Shown here: in pieces, positions 7,229-15,747 of the stretch
How the letters are laid out: every line of letters starts with the position of its first letter
Numbering within the stretch: the first letter of the stretch is position 1
Assembly (NCBI RefSeq): GCF_033542235.1
Contig: NZ_JAWRCU010000013.1
Span: 62,001-126,000 of the forward strand
Reading direction: 5' to 3'
DNA: 64,000 nucleotides
Source: JAWRCU01 sp033542235
GTDB taxonomy: Bacteria; Pseudomonadota; Alphaproteobacteria; Rhizobiales; Rhizobiaceae
The notes under the pieces: generated by a model
Told to the model about the DNA's origin: nothing
Databases searched by the model: none
Seen by the model: only the letters and a program-made list of their open reading frames with translations
Position numbers and translations under genes: made by a program

Positions 7229-8491
7229 ATGACCCCCGACCCCAAAGCCTTCCTCACCGCCATCTTCGACGCCGCCGTCGCTGCGGCGCAGCCAGAACTG
7301 ACCATTCGCCAGCATCTGCCGGCCAAGCCCAAGGGCCGCACCATCGTCGTCGGCGCAGGCAAAGGCTCGGCGCAGATGGCGGCCGCGCTCGAGAACGCAT
7401 GGGACGGACCGCTCGAAGGCGCAGTCGTGACGCGCTACGGCTATGGCGCGGAAACCAAGCGCATCAAGGTGATCGAGGCCGCGCACCCTGTACCCGATGC
7501 CGCTGGGCTCGCCGGCGCGCAAGCGTTGCTGGACCAGGTGTCCGGTCTTAATGCCGACGATCTGGTGATCGCGCTGATCTCGGGCGGCGGCTCGGCGCTG
7601 CTGCCGGCACCGCCGCCGGGCCTGACGCTCGAGGACGAGATCGCGGTCAACCAGGCGCTGCTTGCCTCAGGAGCGCCGATTGCTGCGATGAATACCGTCC
7701 GGAAACATGTTTCCACGATCAAAGGCGGCCGGCTCGCCGCTGCGGCCCATCCGGCCAGAGTCGTCTCCCTCGTGGTTTCCGACATTCCCGGCGATATCCC
7801 GGCGCTGGTCGCTTCGGGCCCGACCATCCCGGACGCCTCAACGCGCGCCGATGCCCTGTCGATCATCGAGGCCTACCGCATGGAATTGCCGGCCGCGGTG
7901 ATGGCGCATCTGGCAACTCCGGACGCCGACGCGCCGCAACCCGGGGATTCGGGTTTTGCGCGCAATGAGGTGCATCTCATCGCCTCCGCGGCCGTTTCGC
8001 TGGAAGCCGCTGCCGCCGAGGCGAGGCGCTACGGCATCGAAGCCGTCATTTTATCGGATTCCATCGAAGGCGAGGCGCGTGAAGTTGGTTCGGTGCACGC
8101 TGCGATCGCGCGCGAGGTGGCTACGCGCGATCGGCCATTCCCAAAGCCGGTGTTGATCCTTTCCGGCGGCGAGACGACGGTGACCCTGCGCGGCAAGGGC
8201 AAAGGCGGTCGCAATAGTGAATTCTTGCTCGCCCTTGCGCTTGGCATCGACGGCCTGGCCGGCATTCATGCGCTGGCGGCAGACACTGACGGCATCGATG
8301 GTTCGGAAGACAATGCGGGTGCTTTCGCAGATGGGTTGTCCGTCGGCCGCATGCGCGCCGCGGGCGTCGACGCCAAGTCCATGCTGGCGCGCAATGACGC
8401 GTGGACGGCGTTCCAGTCGGTCGGCGACCTCTTCGCGCCGGGCCCGACCGGCACGAACGTCAATGACCTCAGGGCAATCCTGATCCGCTGA
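7229..8491 (+). CDS. Glycerate 2-kinase (MOFRL family; also annotated hydroxypyruvate reductase TtuD)
   Basis: 420-aa class II glycerate kinase that phosphorylates D-glycerate to 2-phosphoglycerate. Visible hallmarks are the N-terminal VVGAGKGSAQMAAALE, the ISGGGSALLPAPPPG loop, NTVRKHVSTIKGGRLA, and the C-terminal MOFRL region LSGGETTVTLRGKGKGGRNS with ADTDGIDGSEDNAGA. Older annotation calls this family hydroxypyruvate reductase (TtuD), so the exact activity is not settled by sequence. The position after purine-degradation genes fits use of glyoxylate from allantoin through tartronate semialdehyde and glycerate; that is inference. Confidence 0.88.
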   Translation: MTPDPKAFLTAIFDAAVAAAQPELTIRQHLPAKPKGRTIVVGAGKGSAQMAAALENAWDGPLEGAVVTRYGYGAETKRIKVIEAAHPVPDAAGLAGAQALLDQVSGLNADDLVIALISGGGSALLPAPPPGLTLEDEIAVNQALLASGAPIAAMNTVRKHVSTIKGGRLAAAAHPARVVSLVVSDIPGDIPALVASGPTIPDASTRADALSIIEAYRMELPAAVMAHLATPDADAPQPGDSGFARNEVHLIASAAVSLEAAAAEARRYGIEAVILSDSIEGEAREVGSVHAAIAREVATRDRPFPKPVLILSGGETTVTLRGKGKGGRNSEFLLALALGIDGLAGIHALAADTDGIDGSEDNAGAFADGLSVGRMRAAGVDAKSMLARNDAWTAFQSVGDLFAPGPTGTNVNDLRAILIR

Positions 8492-8499
8492 GATCTAGG

Positions 8500-9987
8500 C
8501 TACCTGCCCATCAGCTTTTTCACGGCCTGCATGTCCCTTAGGAAGCGCCCCCGCTCCGCCTCCTTGTCGGCTGCGTCCTGTATGCGCAAGATGAATGACG
8601 GGTGGATGGTAATAAATACTCTCAGCCCATCGTCGCGTTCGATCACCTCACCGCGCATCTTCGTCACGGGCACGGCCTTACCGAGCAGCGACTGCGCGGC
8701 CGTCGCTCCGAGGGCAACGGCGAGGTTGGGCCGGATCAGCGCCAGTTCCTTGTCGAGCCACCAGCGGCAGGCCTGCACCTCGCCGGCGTTCGGCTTCGAA
8801 TGGATGCGGCGCTTGCCGCGCGGCTCGAACTTGAAGTGCTTCACGGCATTGGTGACATAGGTCTTACGGCGATCGATCTCCGCGTCATCCAGTATGGCGT
8901 CGAAAACCTTGCCCGCCGGTCCGACGAAGGGCTGACCCGCAAGATCCTCCTGATCGCCCGGCTGCTCGCCGACGAACACGACGCTGGCTGCCTCAGGTCC
9001 TTCGCCGAATACGGTCTGTGTGGCGTTGCGCCAGAGCGGGCAGCGGCGGCACCCCATCGCCGCCTCCCGGACCTCGTTCAGGGTAGCATCTTCCGGCAAA
9101 TCATCGACCGCGGCGTCGTCCTTCCGCATCGGCCAGTGCTTGGCCTGAACTTTTGCGTGATGAGCCGACGGCGTGGTGGGCGTTCTCGCTATCATGTCGG
9201 TCGCGGCCTTGTCCGCTCCTGCAATCAGGTCCGGAATGACGGAGGCCTCCGGAAGGTTCCGCCAATATTTCTTCGGCATCTCCTTTTGCATGGCGTCAAC
9301 CATCAGCCGGGCTGGATTGAAGATGCTGCGGTAATAGGTCAGCCAAAGGCTTTCCGCAGCGTCCTCGGAGGGCACGTCATGCTTCGATGCGGGTGGGCCG
9401 AACGATAATTCTTCGCCGTCCCAGGATACGGAACCTTTCGGCGTCAGGATCGACCAGAGCATTCCGGTGAAACGACGCGCGAAGAACGGAGCGTTGCGCC
9501 CCACGATGAAATGCTCCGGCTCGAACCAGGCCAAATATCGTTCGATGCCGTCCTCCTCGATACGTCTGAATCGAACAAAGGCACGCATCTTGTGGATGTC
9601 GCGATCGACGGCCTTCTCCAGCGCCTCCATGCGCCGGATATCCGGGTCGGACGCGATCTTGAGCAGGTTCGGTTCCTGGCGCAGACGCCATAGCACGCGG
9701 TAGAGCAGAGCGAACCGGTTTGGATCGGTGTGGCAGATCGCGATTTCCGCGCGCTCGACGAACTCACGCGGCACCGTAAGGCGGGCATCCGGCGGCGCAT
9801 GGGACAGTTCTTGAAGATCACCAAACATGCTTTCCTGCTTGTGATCCGCGACCTGCCAGTGCACATGCGCCGGCTCTATCCCTGCAACCGCCAGCCGGCG
9901 AGCGGCGTCGCGCCAGCCGTGAAAATCGGTTTCGCAGGCGAGGGCTACGACAAAGGCGCCTAGAGGGGAGCGCTGCGCCGGCAGCAT
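8500..9987 (-). CDS. DUF4130-UdgX fusion: uracil-DNA glycosylase superfamily protein
   Basis: 495-aa two-domain protein. Residues 1 to about 270 are the DUF4130 domain that accompanies a radical SAM partner in many bacteria. Residues about 310-495 are a UDG-superfamily domain with GEQPGDQEDLAGQPFVGPAG at 340 and HPSFILR near 462. The insert RGKRRIHSKPNAGE, with KRRIH at 392-396, is the signature of UdgX, whose His forms a covalent bond with the abasic sugar after uracil removal. The ATG at 9987 lies 2 bp after the stop of the radical SAM gene; a longer frame to 10365 overlaps that gene and is rejected. The fusion and pairing point to a joint role in DNA repair or modification. Confidence 0.88.
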   Translation of the reverse strand: MLPAQRSPLGAFVVALACETDFHGWRDAARRLAVAGIEPAHVHWQVADHKQESMFGDLQELSHAPPDARLTVPREFVERAEIAICHTDPNRFALLYRVLWRLRQEPNLLKIASDPDIRRMEALEKAVDRDIHKMRAFVRFRRIEEDGIERYLAWFEPEHFIVGRNAPFFARRFTGMLWSILTPKGSVSWDGEELSFGPPASKHDVPSEDAAESLWLTYYRSIFNPARLMVDAMQKEMPKKYWRNLPEASVIPDLIAGADKAATDMIARTPTTPSAHHAKVQAKHWPMRKDDAAVDDLPEDATLNEVREAAMGCRRCPLWRNATQTVFGEGPEAASVVFVGEQPGDQEDLAGQPFVGPAGKVFDAILDDAEIDRRKTYVTNAVKHFKFEPRGKRRIHSKPNAGEVQACRWWLDKELALIRPNLAVALGATAAQSLLGKAVPVTKMRGEVIERDDGLRVFITIHPSFILRIQDAADKEAERGRFLRDMQAVKKLMGR

Positions 9988-9989
9988 TG

Positions 9990-11225
9990 TCAGAACAAGC
10001 TCAGCTGGCGAGGATTTGGGACCAGCCGCCTGCGCAGGGCTGCTGCATCGAGCAGACTGCCGGGGGACCAGCCTTCGCAGGCAATAAACAGGCGGACCTT
10101 GTTCATCGACTTGCATAGCAGGCCGACATCCTCGATCCGCAGCCTTCGGAAGCGCCGCGTCTCGATAATGCGGTCGATCACCCGCACGCCGAGACCAGGC
10201 ACACGCAGCAACAGCTCGCGGTCGGCACGATTGACGTCGACGGGGAAAGCGGCACGGTTGCGCAGTGCCCAGGCGAGCTTCGGGTCGATCTCCAGGTCGA
10301 GCATCCCATCCGAAGAGCCTTCGAGGATTTCCGGCTGCCGAAAGCCGTAAAAGCGCATTAGCCAATCGGCCTGATAAAGGCGATGCTCGCGCATGAGCGG
10401 CGGCTTCTTGAGTGGCAGCACGGCCGATGCATCGGGAATGGGGCTGAAGGCCGAATAGTAAACGCGGCGCAGGCGGTAGCTCCCGTAAAGACGGGCACTC
10501 GCCTGGAGGATATCAGCGTCGGATGAGGCATCGGCGCCGACAATCATCTGAGTCGACTGACCGGCGGGCGCAAATGGTAACTGCTGCCGTTTCTGCGCTG
10601 TCGGCTCGGAGCTTTCCTCAATTTTCGACCGGAGCCGGGCCATGGAAAGCCGTATCGTCTCGGGTCGCTTTTCAGGAGCCAGCTTGCGCACGCCTTCATC
10701 CGTGGGCAGTTCCACGTTGATGGAAAGCCGATCGGCGTATCGGCCCGCAGCCTCGATCAATTCGGGCGAACATTCCGGAATGGTTTTCAGGTGGATATAA
10801 CCGCCGAACTTCTCTTCATCGCGCAGCCTGCGCGCCACCTCGACGATCTGCGTCATGGTCTCGTCGGGCGAGCGCACGACGCCTGAGGAAAGGAACAAGC
10901 CTTCGATGTAGTTGCGACGGTAGAAGGTCATCGTCAGCTGCACCGCTTCGTCGACGGTGAAGCGAGCGCGACGCACATTGGAGGAGGAACGATTGATGCA
11001 ATAGCTGCAGTCGTAGATGCAGAAATTGGTCAGCAGGACCTTCAGAAGCGAGATACAGCGGCCGTCCGGCGCATAGGAATGGCAGATGCCGCACCCGTTG
11101 GTCGAGCCGATGCCCTTGGACTTCCTCGAATCGCGCTCGGCGGCGCCCGAGGAGGCACAGGAGGCGTCATATTTCGCAGCATCCGATAGGATCGTCAGCT
11201 TGTCGAGGATCGAAAGCGCAGCCAT
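9990..11225 (-). CDS. Putative DNA modification/repair radical SAM protein
   Basis: 411-aa radical SAM enzyme. The SAM/4Fe-4S motif is C69-x3-C73-x2-C76 (NFCIYDCSYC). Four more cysteines ahead of it (23, 45, 48 and 57, including NGCGICHSYAPDGRC) could bind another metal site. The C-terminal third has a helix-hairpin-helix DNA-binding motif (VNRADRELLLRVPGLGVRVI). The protein ends in LVPNPRQLSLF, a PCNA/beta-clamp-like QLSLF tail. This layout matches the family named 'putative DNA modification/repair radical SAM protein', whose reaction is unknown. It is first in a two-gene unit, 2 bp upstream of the DUF4130-UdgX gene. Confidence 0.88.
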   Translation of the reverse strand: MAALSILDKLTILSDAAKYDASCASSGAAERDSRKSKGIGSTNGCGICHSYAPDGRCISLLKVLLTNFCIYDCSYCINRSSSNVRRARFTVDEAVQLTMTFYRRNYIEGLFLSSGVVRSPDETMTQIVEVARRLRDEEKFGGYIHLKTIPECSPELIEAAGRYADRLSINVELPTDEGVRKLAPEKRPETIRLSMARLRSKIEESSEPTAQKRQQLPFAPAGQSTQMIVGADASSDADILQASARLYGSYRLRRVYYSAFSPIPDASAVLPLKKPPLMREHRLYQADWLMRFYGFRQPEILEGSSDGMLDLEIDPKLAWALRNRAAFPVDVNRADRELLLRVPGLGVRVIDRIIETRRFRRLRIEDVGLLCKSMNKVRLFIACEGWSPGSLLDAAALRRRLVPNPRQLSLF

Positions 11226-11306
11226 CTGTTCATGATATGTTCTTTTTGGCGGCTTGCAAATAACATTTGGTACGGCTGCCCAAAGGCGCGAGTTCGAGGC
11301 GGAAAT

Positions 11307-12761
11307 CTACACCTCGTGCAGATAGAGATGATAATCGAGCTCGCTGACGGTCCGGGCGACGCGCAGATATTCGGCCTGCTTGATGGCCGTGAAGGTCTTG
11401 TGCAGGTCCTCGCCGAGCGCCGACTTCAGGAAGGCCGATGCCTTCGCCGCCTCGATGGCGCTGCGCCAGTCGGCCGGCATCCCGGCGCGGGCGGCCTCGG
11501 CGTTCTCATAGCCGTTGCCTTTGGTCTCCGGCCCCGGGTCGAGCTTCTCGTCCAGGCCTTTTGTGATGCCGGCAAGCACGGTCGCGGCCACCAGATAGGG
11601 ATTGGCATCGACGCCGGACGGCCGATGCTCGATGCGGCGATTCCTTGCGTCTCCCGCCGGAATGCGGAGCGCGACGGAGCGGTTGTTGACGCCCCAGGTC
11701 GGTGCTACCGGCGCATAGGACTGCGAGACGAAGCGGCGCCAGGAATTGGCATGAGGCGCAAATACGAGCATCGATTCTGCCATGGTTCGGGTGAGGCCGC
11801 CAAGCGCATGGAGAAGCGTCGGCGACCATTCGCCTTCCGTCTTTTCGGAAAAGACGTTCCTGCCCGTTTCATCGACCAGCGACACGTGGAAATGCATGCC
11901 TGAGCCGGCGTAGCGCTCGATCGGCTTGGCCATGAAGCAGGCGGTGACGCCGTGTCGCCGCGCGGCAGCGCGCACCAGCCGCTTCAGCATGATCAGATCG
12001 TCGGCGGCCTGCAGCACGTCCTTGCGGTAGTTCAGCGTCAGCTCGTACTGGCCGGGCGCATATTCGGAGATAACTGTTTCCGCGGGAACGCCCTGCTTCT
12101 TGGCCGCGGCATAGATGTCGGAGAAGAGCGGCTCCATGCCGTGCAGATGGTCGACCGAATAAACCTCTGTCTTGCCGCTCCTGCGGCCATCGAGCACGGC
12201 TCCAGCCGGCTGCACGCGTCCTTCGGCGTCGCGCTCGTTGGCGAGCAGGAAGAATTCGAGCTCGAAGGCGCCCGCTGGATTGAGGCCCCTTTCCGCAAGT
12301 GCCGCTACCTGCCGGACCAGAGCCTGGCGCGGGTCGGATGTCATCGGTGCGCCGTCGAGGTGATACATCGACATCAGCACCTGGCCCCGCGCAGGCAAGG
12401 TGCCGTGCAGCGGCTTCAGCGTTCCGGGGATCGGCCAACCGCGCAGGTCGCCGTCGCCGGAATCCCAGATCAACCCGGTCTCGTGGACGTCCTCGCCGGT
12501 GATGTCGAGGCCGAGGACGGAAATCGGCAGATGCCTGCCGCTCTCGTAGAGACCCATCAGTTCGTGGCGGCGAACGATCTTGCCTCGGCCGACGCCGTTG
12601 ACGTCGGTGAGCACGATGTCGAAAGCCTCGATCTCGGGATGGGCTTCGAGGAAAGAGCGGCCCTCGTCGACACCCGAGCCGGATGGGGAATTGGCGGCTG
12701 ATGACGCTTTGTTTTCTGGCAATTGGGGCTCGCGAGCAGATGGACCGCGCGCTTCTCTCAC
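11307..12761 (-). CDS. Glutamine synthetase family protein (gamma-glutamyl-amine ligase type)
   Basis: 484-aa protein with the glutamine synthetase fold: N-terminal beta-grasp (DIVLTDVNGVGRGKIVRRHE) and a catalytic domain with FELEFFLL, EYAPGQYELTLNYRKDVLQA, SGMHFHVSL, NNRSVALRIP and RRIEHRPSGVDANPYL. It is closer to PuuA-type gamma-glutamylpolyamine synthetases than to GlnA. The GTG start at 12761 overlaps the stop of the upstream aminotransferase gene as GTGA, giving strong translational coupling. Likely role: ATP-dependent glutamylation of an amine that is also a substrate or product of the adjacent aminotransferase. The true substrate is unknown. Confidence 0.85.
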   Translation of the reverse strand: MREARGPSAREPQLPENKASSAANSPSGSGVDEGRSFLEAHPEIEAFDIVLTDVNGVGRGKIVRRHELMGLYESGRHLPISVLGLDITGEDVHETGLIWDSGDGDLRGWPIPGTLKPLHGTLPARGQVLMSMYHLDGAPMTSDPRQALVRQVAALAERGLNPAGAFELEFFLLANERDAEGRVQPAGAVLDGRRSGKTEVYSVDHLHGMEPLFSDIYAAAKKQGVPAETVISEYAPGQYELTLNYRKDVLQAADDLIMLKRLVRAAARRHGVTACFMAKPIERYAGSGMHFHVSLVDETGRNVFSEKTEGEWSPTLLHALGGLTRTMAESMLVFAPHANSWRRFVSQSYAPVAPTWGVNNRSVALRIPAGDARNRRIEHRPSGVDANPYLVAATVLAGITKGLDEKLDPGPETKGNGYENAEAARAGMPADWRSAIEAAKASAFLKSALGEDLHKTFTAIKQAEYLRVARTVSELDYHLYLHEV

Positions 12762-14149
12762 GTCGCGAGACGCTCGGCAATATCGCCGAAAGCCGCCACC
12801 AGCCGGTCCACCTGCGGTCGTTCTGTTGCCGGCGAGGCCAGCATCATATTGTGGAAGGGGGCAATCAGTGCTCCGCGATTGACCAGCGCGACATGGATCG
12901 CCGCCTCGAGTTCCGGAGCATGCGCCGCCTCGGCCTCGCCGCCGTTTTTGAGCGGGCCGGGCGCGCAGATGAACTCGACGCGGGCGCCGACGCGGACCAC
13001 GTGCCACGGCAAACGATAACGCGCGATCGTCTTGGCGAGGCCGCGCTCCAGCCGCGCTGCAAGCTTCTCCATGTGGGCGTAGTTTTCCGCCGTCATGACC
13101 TGTTCGAGTGTCGCACGCATGGCTGCGAACTGCAGCGGGTTGGCCGACAGCGTGGTGCCCATGCCGGAATAGCCGGGCTCTTTCTTCCTGTTGTAGTCGG
13201 TGTAGCGGGCCGCGACCTCGGCGCTCATCCCCCAGATGCTGGCCGGCACGCCGCCGGCGATAGGCTTGCCGAGCACGAAAAGATCAGGCTCGAGGCCATG
13301 CTTGCGGGTGTAGCCGCCGAGACCGGACGAGATCGTATGCGTCTCGTCGATGAGGAGCAGTGTTCCGAAGCGGCGGGTGAGCTCGCGCAGCCCCTCATGG
13401 AAGCCGGGTTCGGGCAGCACCATTGAGCTGTTGGTCAGTACCGGCTCGGTAATCACACAGGCGACATCGCGATCCGCCAGCTCGTGCTCGAGTGCGGCGA
13501 GATCGTTGAACTCCACTATGCGCGTCTGCTGGGTGTAGTCACGGAACTCTCCGGCGAGCCCCGGCCGGTTGATCGGCTTGCCATCCCTGAGGCGGACGAA
13601 GGTCTCATCTACGGCGCCATGGTAGCAGCCGTTGAAGACGAGAATTTTCGGCCGGTTGGTGATCGCGCGAGCCACACGCAAGGCGAAACGGTTGGCGTCC
13701 GTCGCCGTGGTGGCGACCTGCCAGATAGGCAGGCCGAACGTCTCCTCCAGCAGCCTGCCGACAACCAGCGTATCCTCGCTGGGCAACATATAGGTGAGAC
13801 CGCGCTTGGCCTGGCGGCGGATCGCCTTGGAGACCGCGACCGGCGAGTGGCCGAACATCGAGCCGGTATCACCGAGGCAGAAGTCGTCGAGCTGGTTGCC
13901 GTCGATATCCGTGATGGTCGCACCTTTCGCCCGCTCGATGACGAGCGGGAAGGGCATCGGCCAGTCGCGCATCCAGTGCATGGGCACGCCACCGAAATAA
14001 CCGGGGGCGCCTTCTCCGATCGCCGCCTCCGTCCTGCGGCGGGTTCGGCGGTAGCGTTCCGCTTCACGCGCTCGAAGCTCCGCGATGCGAGCGGGGTCTA
14101 CGCCGTGCCGTTCCCTGGCGTGAGCTTCAGCCAAACGCAGTCCCCTCAT
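12758..14149 (-). CDS. Class III (PLP) aminotransferase
   Basis: 463-aa class III aminotransferase. The family plan is clear: the DIDGNQLDDFCLGDTGSMFG segment, FNGCYHGAVDE, LLIDETHTISSGLGG (with the cofactor-binding Asp), the catalytic lysine in LFVLGKPIAGGVPASIWG, and GYSGMGTTLSANPLQFAAM. The pattern resembles glutamate-1-semialdehyde aminomutase relatives (GKPIAGG), but the context is a catabolic pair and not heme synthesis. It overlaps the glutamine-synthetase-like gene by 4 bp at its 3' end. Specific amine donor and acceptor are not evident. A weakly conserved N-terminal extension of about 45 residues, rich in Arg, precedes the fold, so the true start may lie a little downstream. Confidence 0.85.
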   Translation of the reverse strand: MRGLRLAEAHARERHGVDPARIAELRAREAERYRRTRRRTEAAIGEGAPGYFGGVPMHWMRDWPMPFPLVIERAKGATITDIDGNQLDDFCLGDTGSMFGHSPVAVSKAIRRQAKRGLTYMLPSEDTLVVGRLLEETFGLPIWQVATTATDANRFALRVARAITNRPKILVFNGCYHGAVDETFVRLRDGKPINRPGLAGEFRDYTQQTRIVEFNDLAALEHELADRDVACVITEPVLTNSSMVLPEPGFHEGLRELTRRFGTLLLIDETHTISSGLGGYTRKHGLEPDLFVLGKPIAGGVPASIWGMSAEVAARYTDYNRKKEPGYSGMGTTLSANPLQFAAMRATLEQVMTAENYAHMEKLAARLERGLAKTIARYRLPWHVVRVGARVEFICAPGPLKNGGEAEAAHAPELEAAIHVALVNRGALIAPFHNMMLASPATERPQVDRLVAAFGDIAERLAT

Positions 14150-14288
14150 TCGTCAGCCAACTCTGTTCGCTCATGCTACGCAACCCGCTCTGAATACCGA
14201 GCCATCGTCAGCGTTCGATGACGGATCGGTGTGAAACCTGGGGCAAGATCCCGAACCGAAGGTCAGTGCAGCAAAAATCTGCAGATTC

Positions 14289-14318
14289 TTGGATAAGGTT
14301 ATTTTGGATAAGATTATT
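14289..14318. repeat. 15-bp tandem duplication
   Basis: TTGGATAAGGTTATT at 14289-14303 is followed immediately by TTGGATAAGATTATT, one mismatch. It sits in the 255-bp gap between the WD40 gene and the aminotransferase, next to a sequence (AAAATCTGCAGATT) related to the family D tail. No gene was seen in this gap. Confidence 0.7.
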
Positions 14319-14404
14319 CTCGAAAAGAACGGCTGGAACGGGATCGATCGCTCCATTTCCATCAATCCCGCTCCAGATACCCGGCGGCAGGCGCTGCTAC
14401 GTTC

Positions 14405-15379
14405 TCATGCAGAAATATCGATCACGCCACAGTCGCCGGCTTCGGAGCCGAAGGCGATGCGGCGACCCTCCGCGTCCCACATCATCGAGCTGATGGCGCC
14501 CTTGCCGGGTCGCCTCAGGAGCACCTCCCTGGCATCAGCGAAGCGCACGGCGAGCACCATGCCGTCCTGATAACCGATCGCGACGACGTCCTCGGCGGGA
14601 TGACAGGCTACCACCGTCACCATCGCATTGCCGCGGGTTCCGAGCTCCAAGGGCGCCTTGCCCATCGGCCCGTCCTTGCTCTGGAACGGCCAGAGGATGG
14701 CGGCAGGCGCACCGGAACTCGCCAGCCATCTGCCCTTGGCGCTCCAGGAAAGGCTTTTCACCTTGGCGGGATAGCCGCTCATGCGCATGTGCTTGCCATC
14801 GGCGAGCTTCCAGCCGTGCAGCGCATTCTCCTGCATGGCGGTGACGACGAAATTGGCGTCCGGCGAGAAGGTGATGGCGGTGTGCGCGCCGGCCCATTCG
14901 AGCTCGACCGGTTTTCCTTCGGCTGCCGGGAAGTGCAGCGTCACGCCGTTGTAACGCGCGACGCCGAAGCGCATGCCTTTTGGCGAAAAGGCCAGTCCCT
15001 CGACCGAGCGGGGGTGCTGAAACTCCTTCACCTTGCCGTCGGCGAAGCGGACATAGGCGTTGCGGCCGGAGGCGAATGCTACCGCGCCTTGCGGGCCTGC
15101 AGCGATGCTGGTCACCCATTTGCGGCCGAGTTCGGCAAGCGTTTCTATCGTGCCGTCCACGCCGATGGCGGCCAGCTTGCCGTCCTCGCCGCCGGTCAAA
15201 AGCCTGGATTTGGCCGGGTCTGCGATAGCCGTCAAAAGCCCGTCATGCGGTTTCGCCGTCTTCTGGCTGTGATCGAGCCAGTGCACCACGCCATCCGCCA
15301 AAGCAAAGAAGGGGACATCGCCGATGAAGGCGGCAGTAACGCAATGTCCTTCGAGATCGAGCGGCGCGACTGTGGGCAT
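14405..15379 (-). CDS. WD40 repeat protein
   Basis: 324-aa protein made of about seven WD40-like blades, each with a loose G-H/A...W-x-x-D/S pattern (for example VTSIAAGPQGAVAFASG, VEGLAFSPKGMRFGVARYNG and VKSLSWSAKGRWLASSG). No signal peptide or membrane segment, so a cytoplasmic beta-propeller is expected. It lies downstream of the CobW-family GTPase on the same strand, separated by a 239-bp palindrome. A WD40/COG0523 pairing is known from comparative genomics of zinc homeostasis in alphaproteobacteria, so a scaffolding role in metal supply is possible; no enzymatic activity is predicted. Confidence 0.82.
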   Translation of the reverse strand: MPTVAPLDLEGHCVTAAFIGDVPFFALADGVVHWLDHSQKTAKPHDGLLTAIADPAKSRLLTGGEDGKLAAIGVDGTIETLAELGRKWVTSIAAGPQGAVAFASGRNAYVRFADGKVKEFQHPRSVEGLAFSPKGMRFGVARYNGVTLHFPAAEGKPVELEWAGAHTAITFSPDANFVVTAMQENALHGWKLADGKHMRMSGYPAKVKSLSWSAKGRWLASSGAPAAILWPFQSKDGPMGKAPLELGTRGNAMVTVVACHPAEDVVAIGYQDGMVLAVRFADAREVLLRRPGKGAISSMMWDAEGRRIAFGSEAGDCGVIDISA

Positions 15380-15471
15380 GGCAGGTCCAATGAGCTATGG
15401 CGCTCCCTTACGGCGTCCAGCGGCAGGGCTCAACCCATTCAAAGAGGAATGACGAGCTGGAGTCGCTAGAT

Positions 15472-15710
15472 CCGCCATACGCTGCGCCTTCTGGAGGACC
15501 CCTCATCCGTCTCGGCGCTGCGCGCCGAGCCACCTTCTCCCACAGGGGGAGAAGGGGGGCCTGGCATTTCGCTCGCCGCAATTCGGGAGCGTCTGAGGCT
15601 GGCAGATATGTATGTGCAGCGCTCCCCCTTCGCCCCTTGTGGGAGAAGGTGGCTCGGCGCGCAGCGCCGAGACGGATGAGGGGTCCTCCAGAAGGCGCGG
15701 CGTATGGCGG
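15472..15710. repeat. Family C 239-bp inverted repeat
   Basis: Arms of about 75 bp: the left begins CCGCCATACGCTGCGCCTTC and contains GGCGCTGCGCGCCGAGCC, with the exact counterpart in the right arm ending TATGGCGG at 15710. Each arm contains its own smaller palindrome (CGGCGCTGCGCGCCG). It fills most of the 368-bp gap between the CobW GTPase stop and the WD40 start; no gene was seen in the gap. Its hairpin on mRNA could uncouple the two genes. Confidence 0.88.
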
Positions 15711-15747
15711 CGTCCTATCCGGAATCCGATCAACGCCGATGTCGACC

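Noticed and set aside
12761..13007. Longer start for the glutamine-synthetase-like gene (frame open to 13007)
   Set aside because: It would overlap the aminotransferase gene by 250 bp and adds non-conserved Arg-rich residues; GTG 12761 gives a normal N-terminus with a GTGA overlap.
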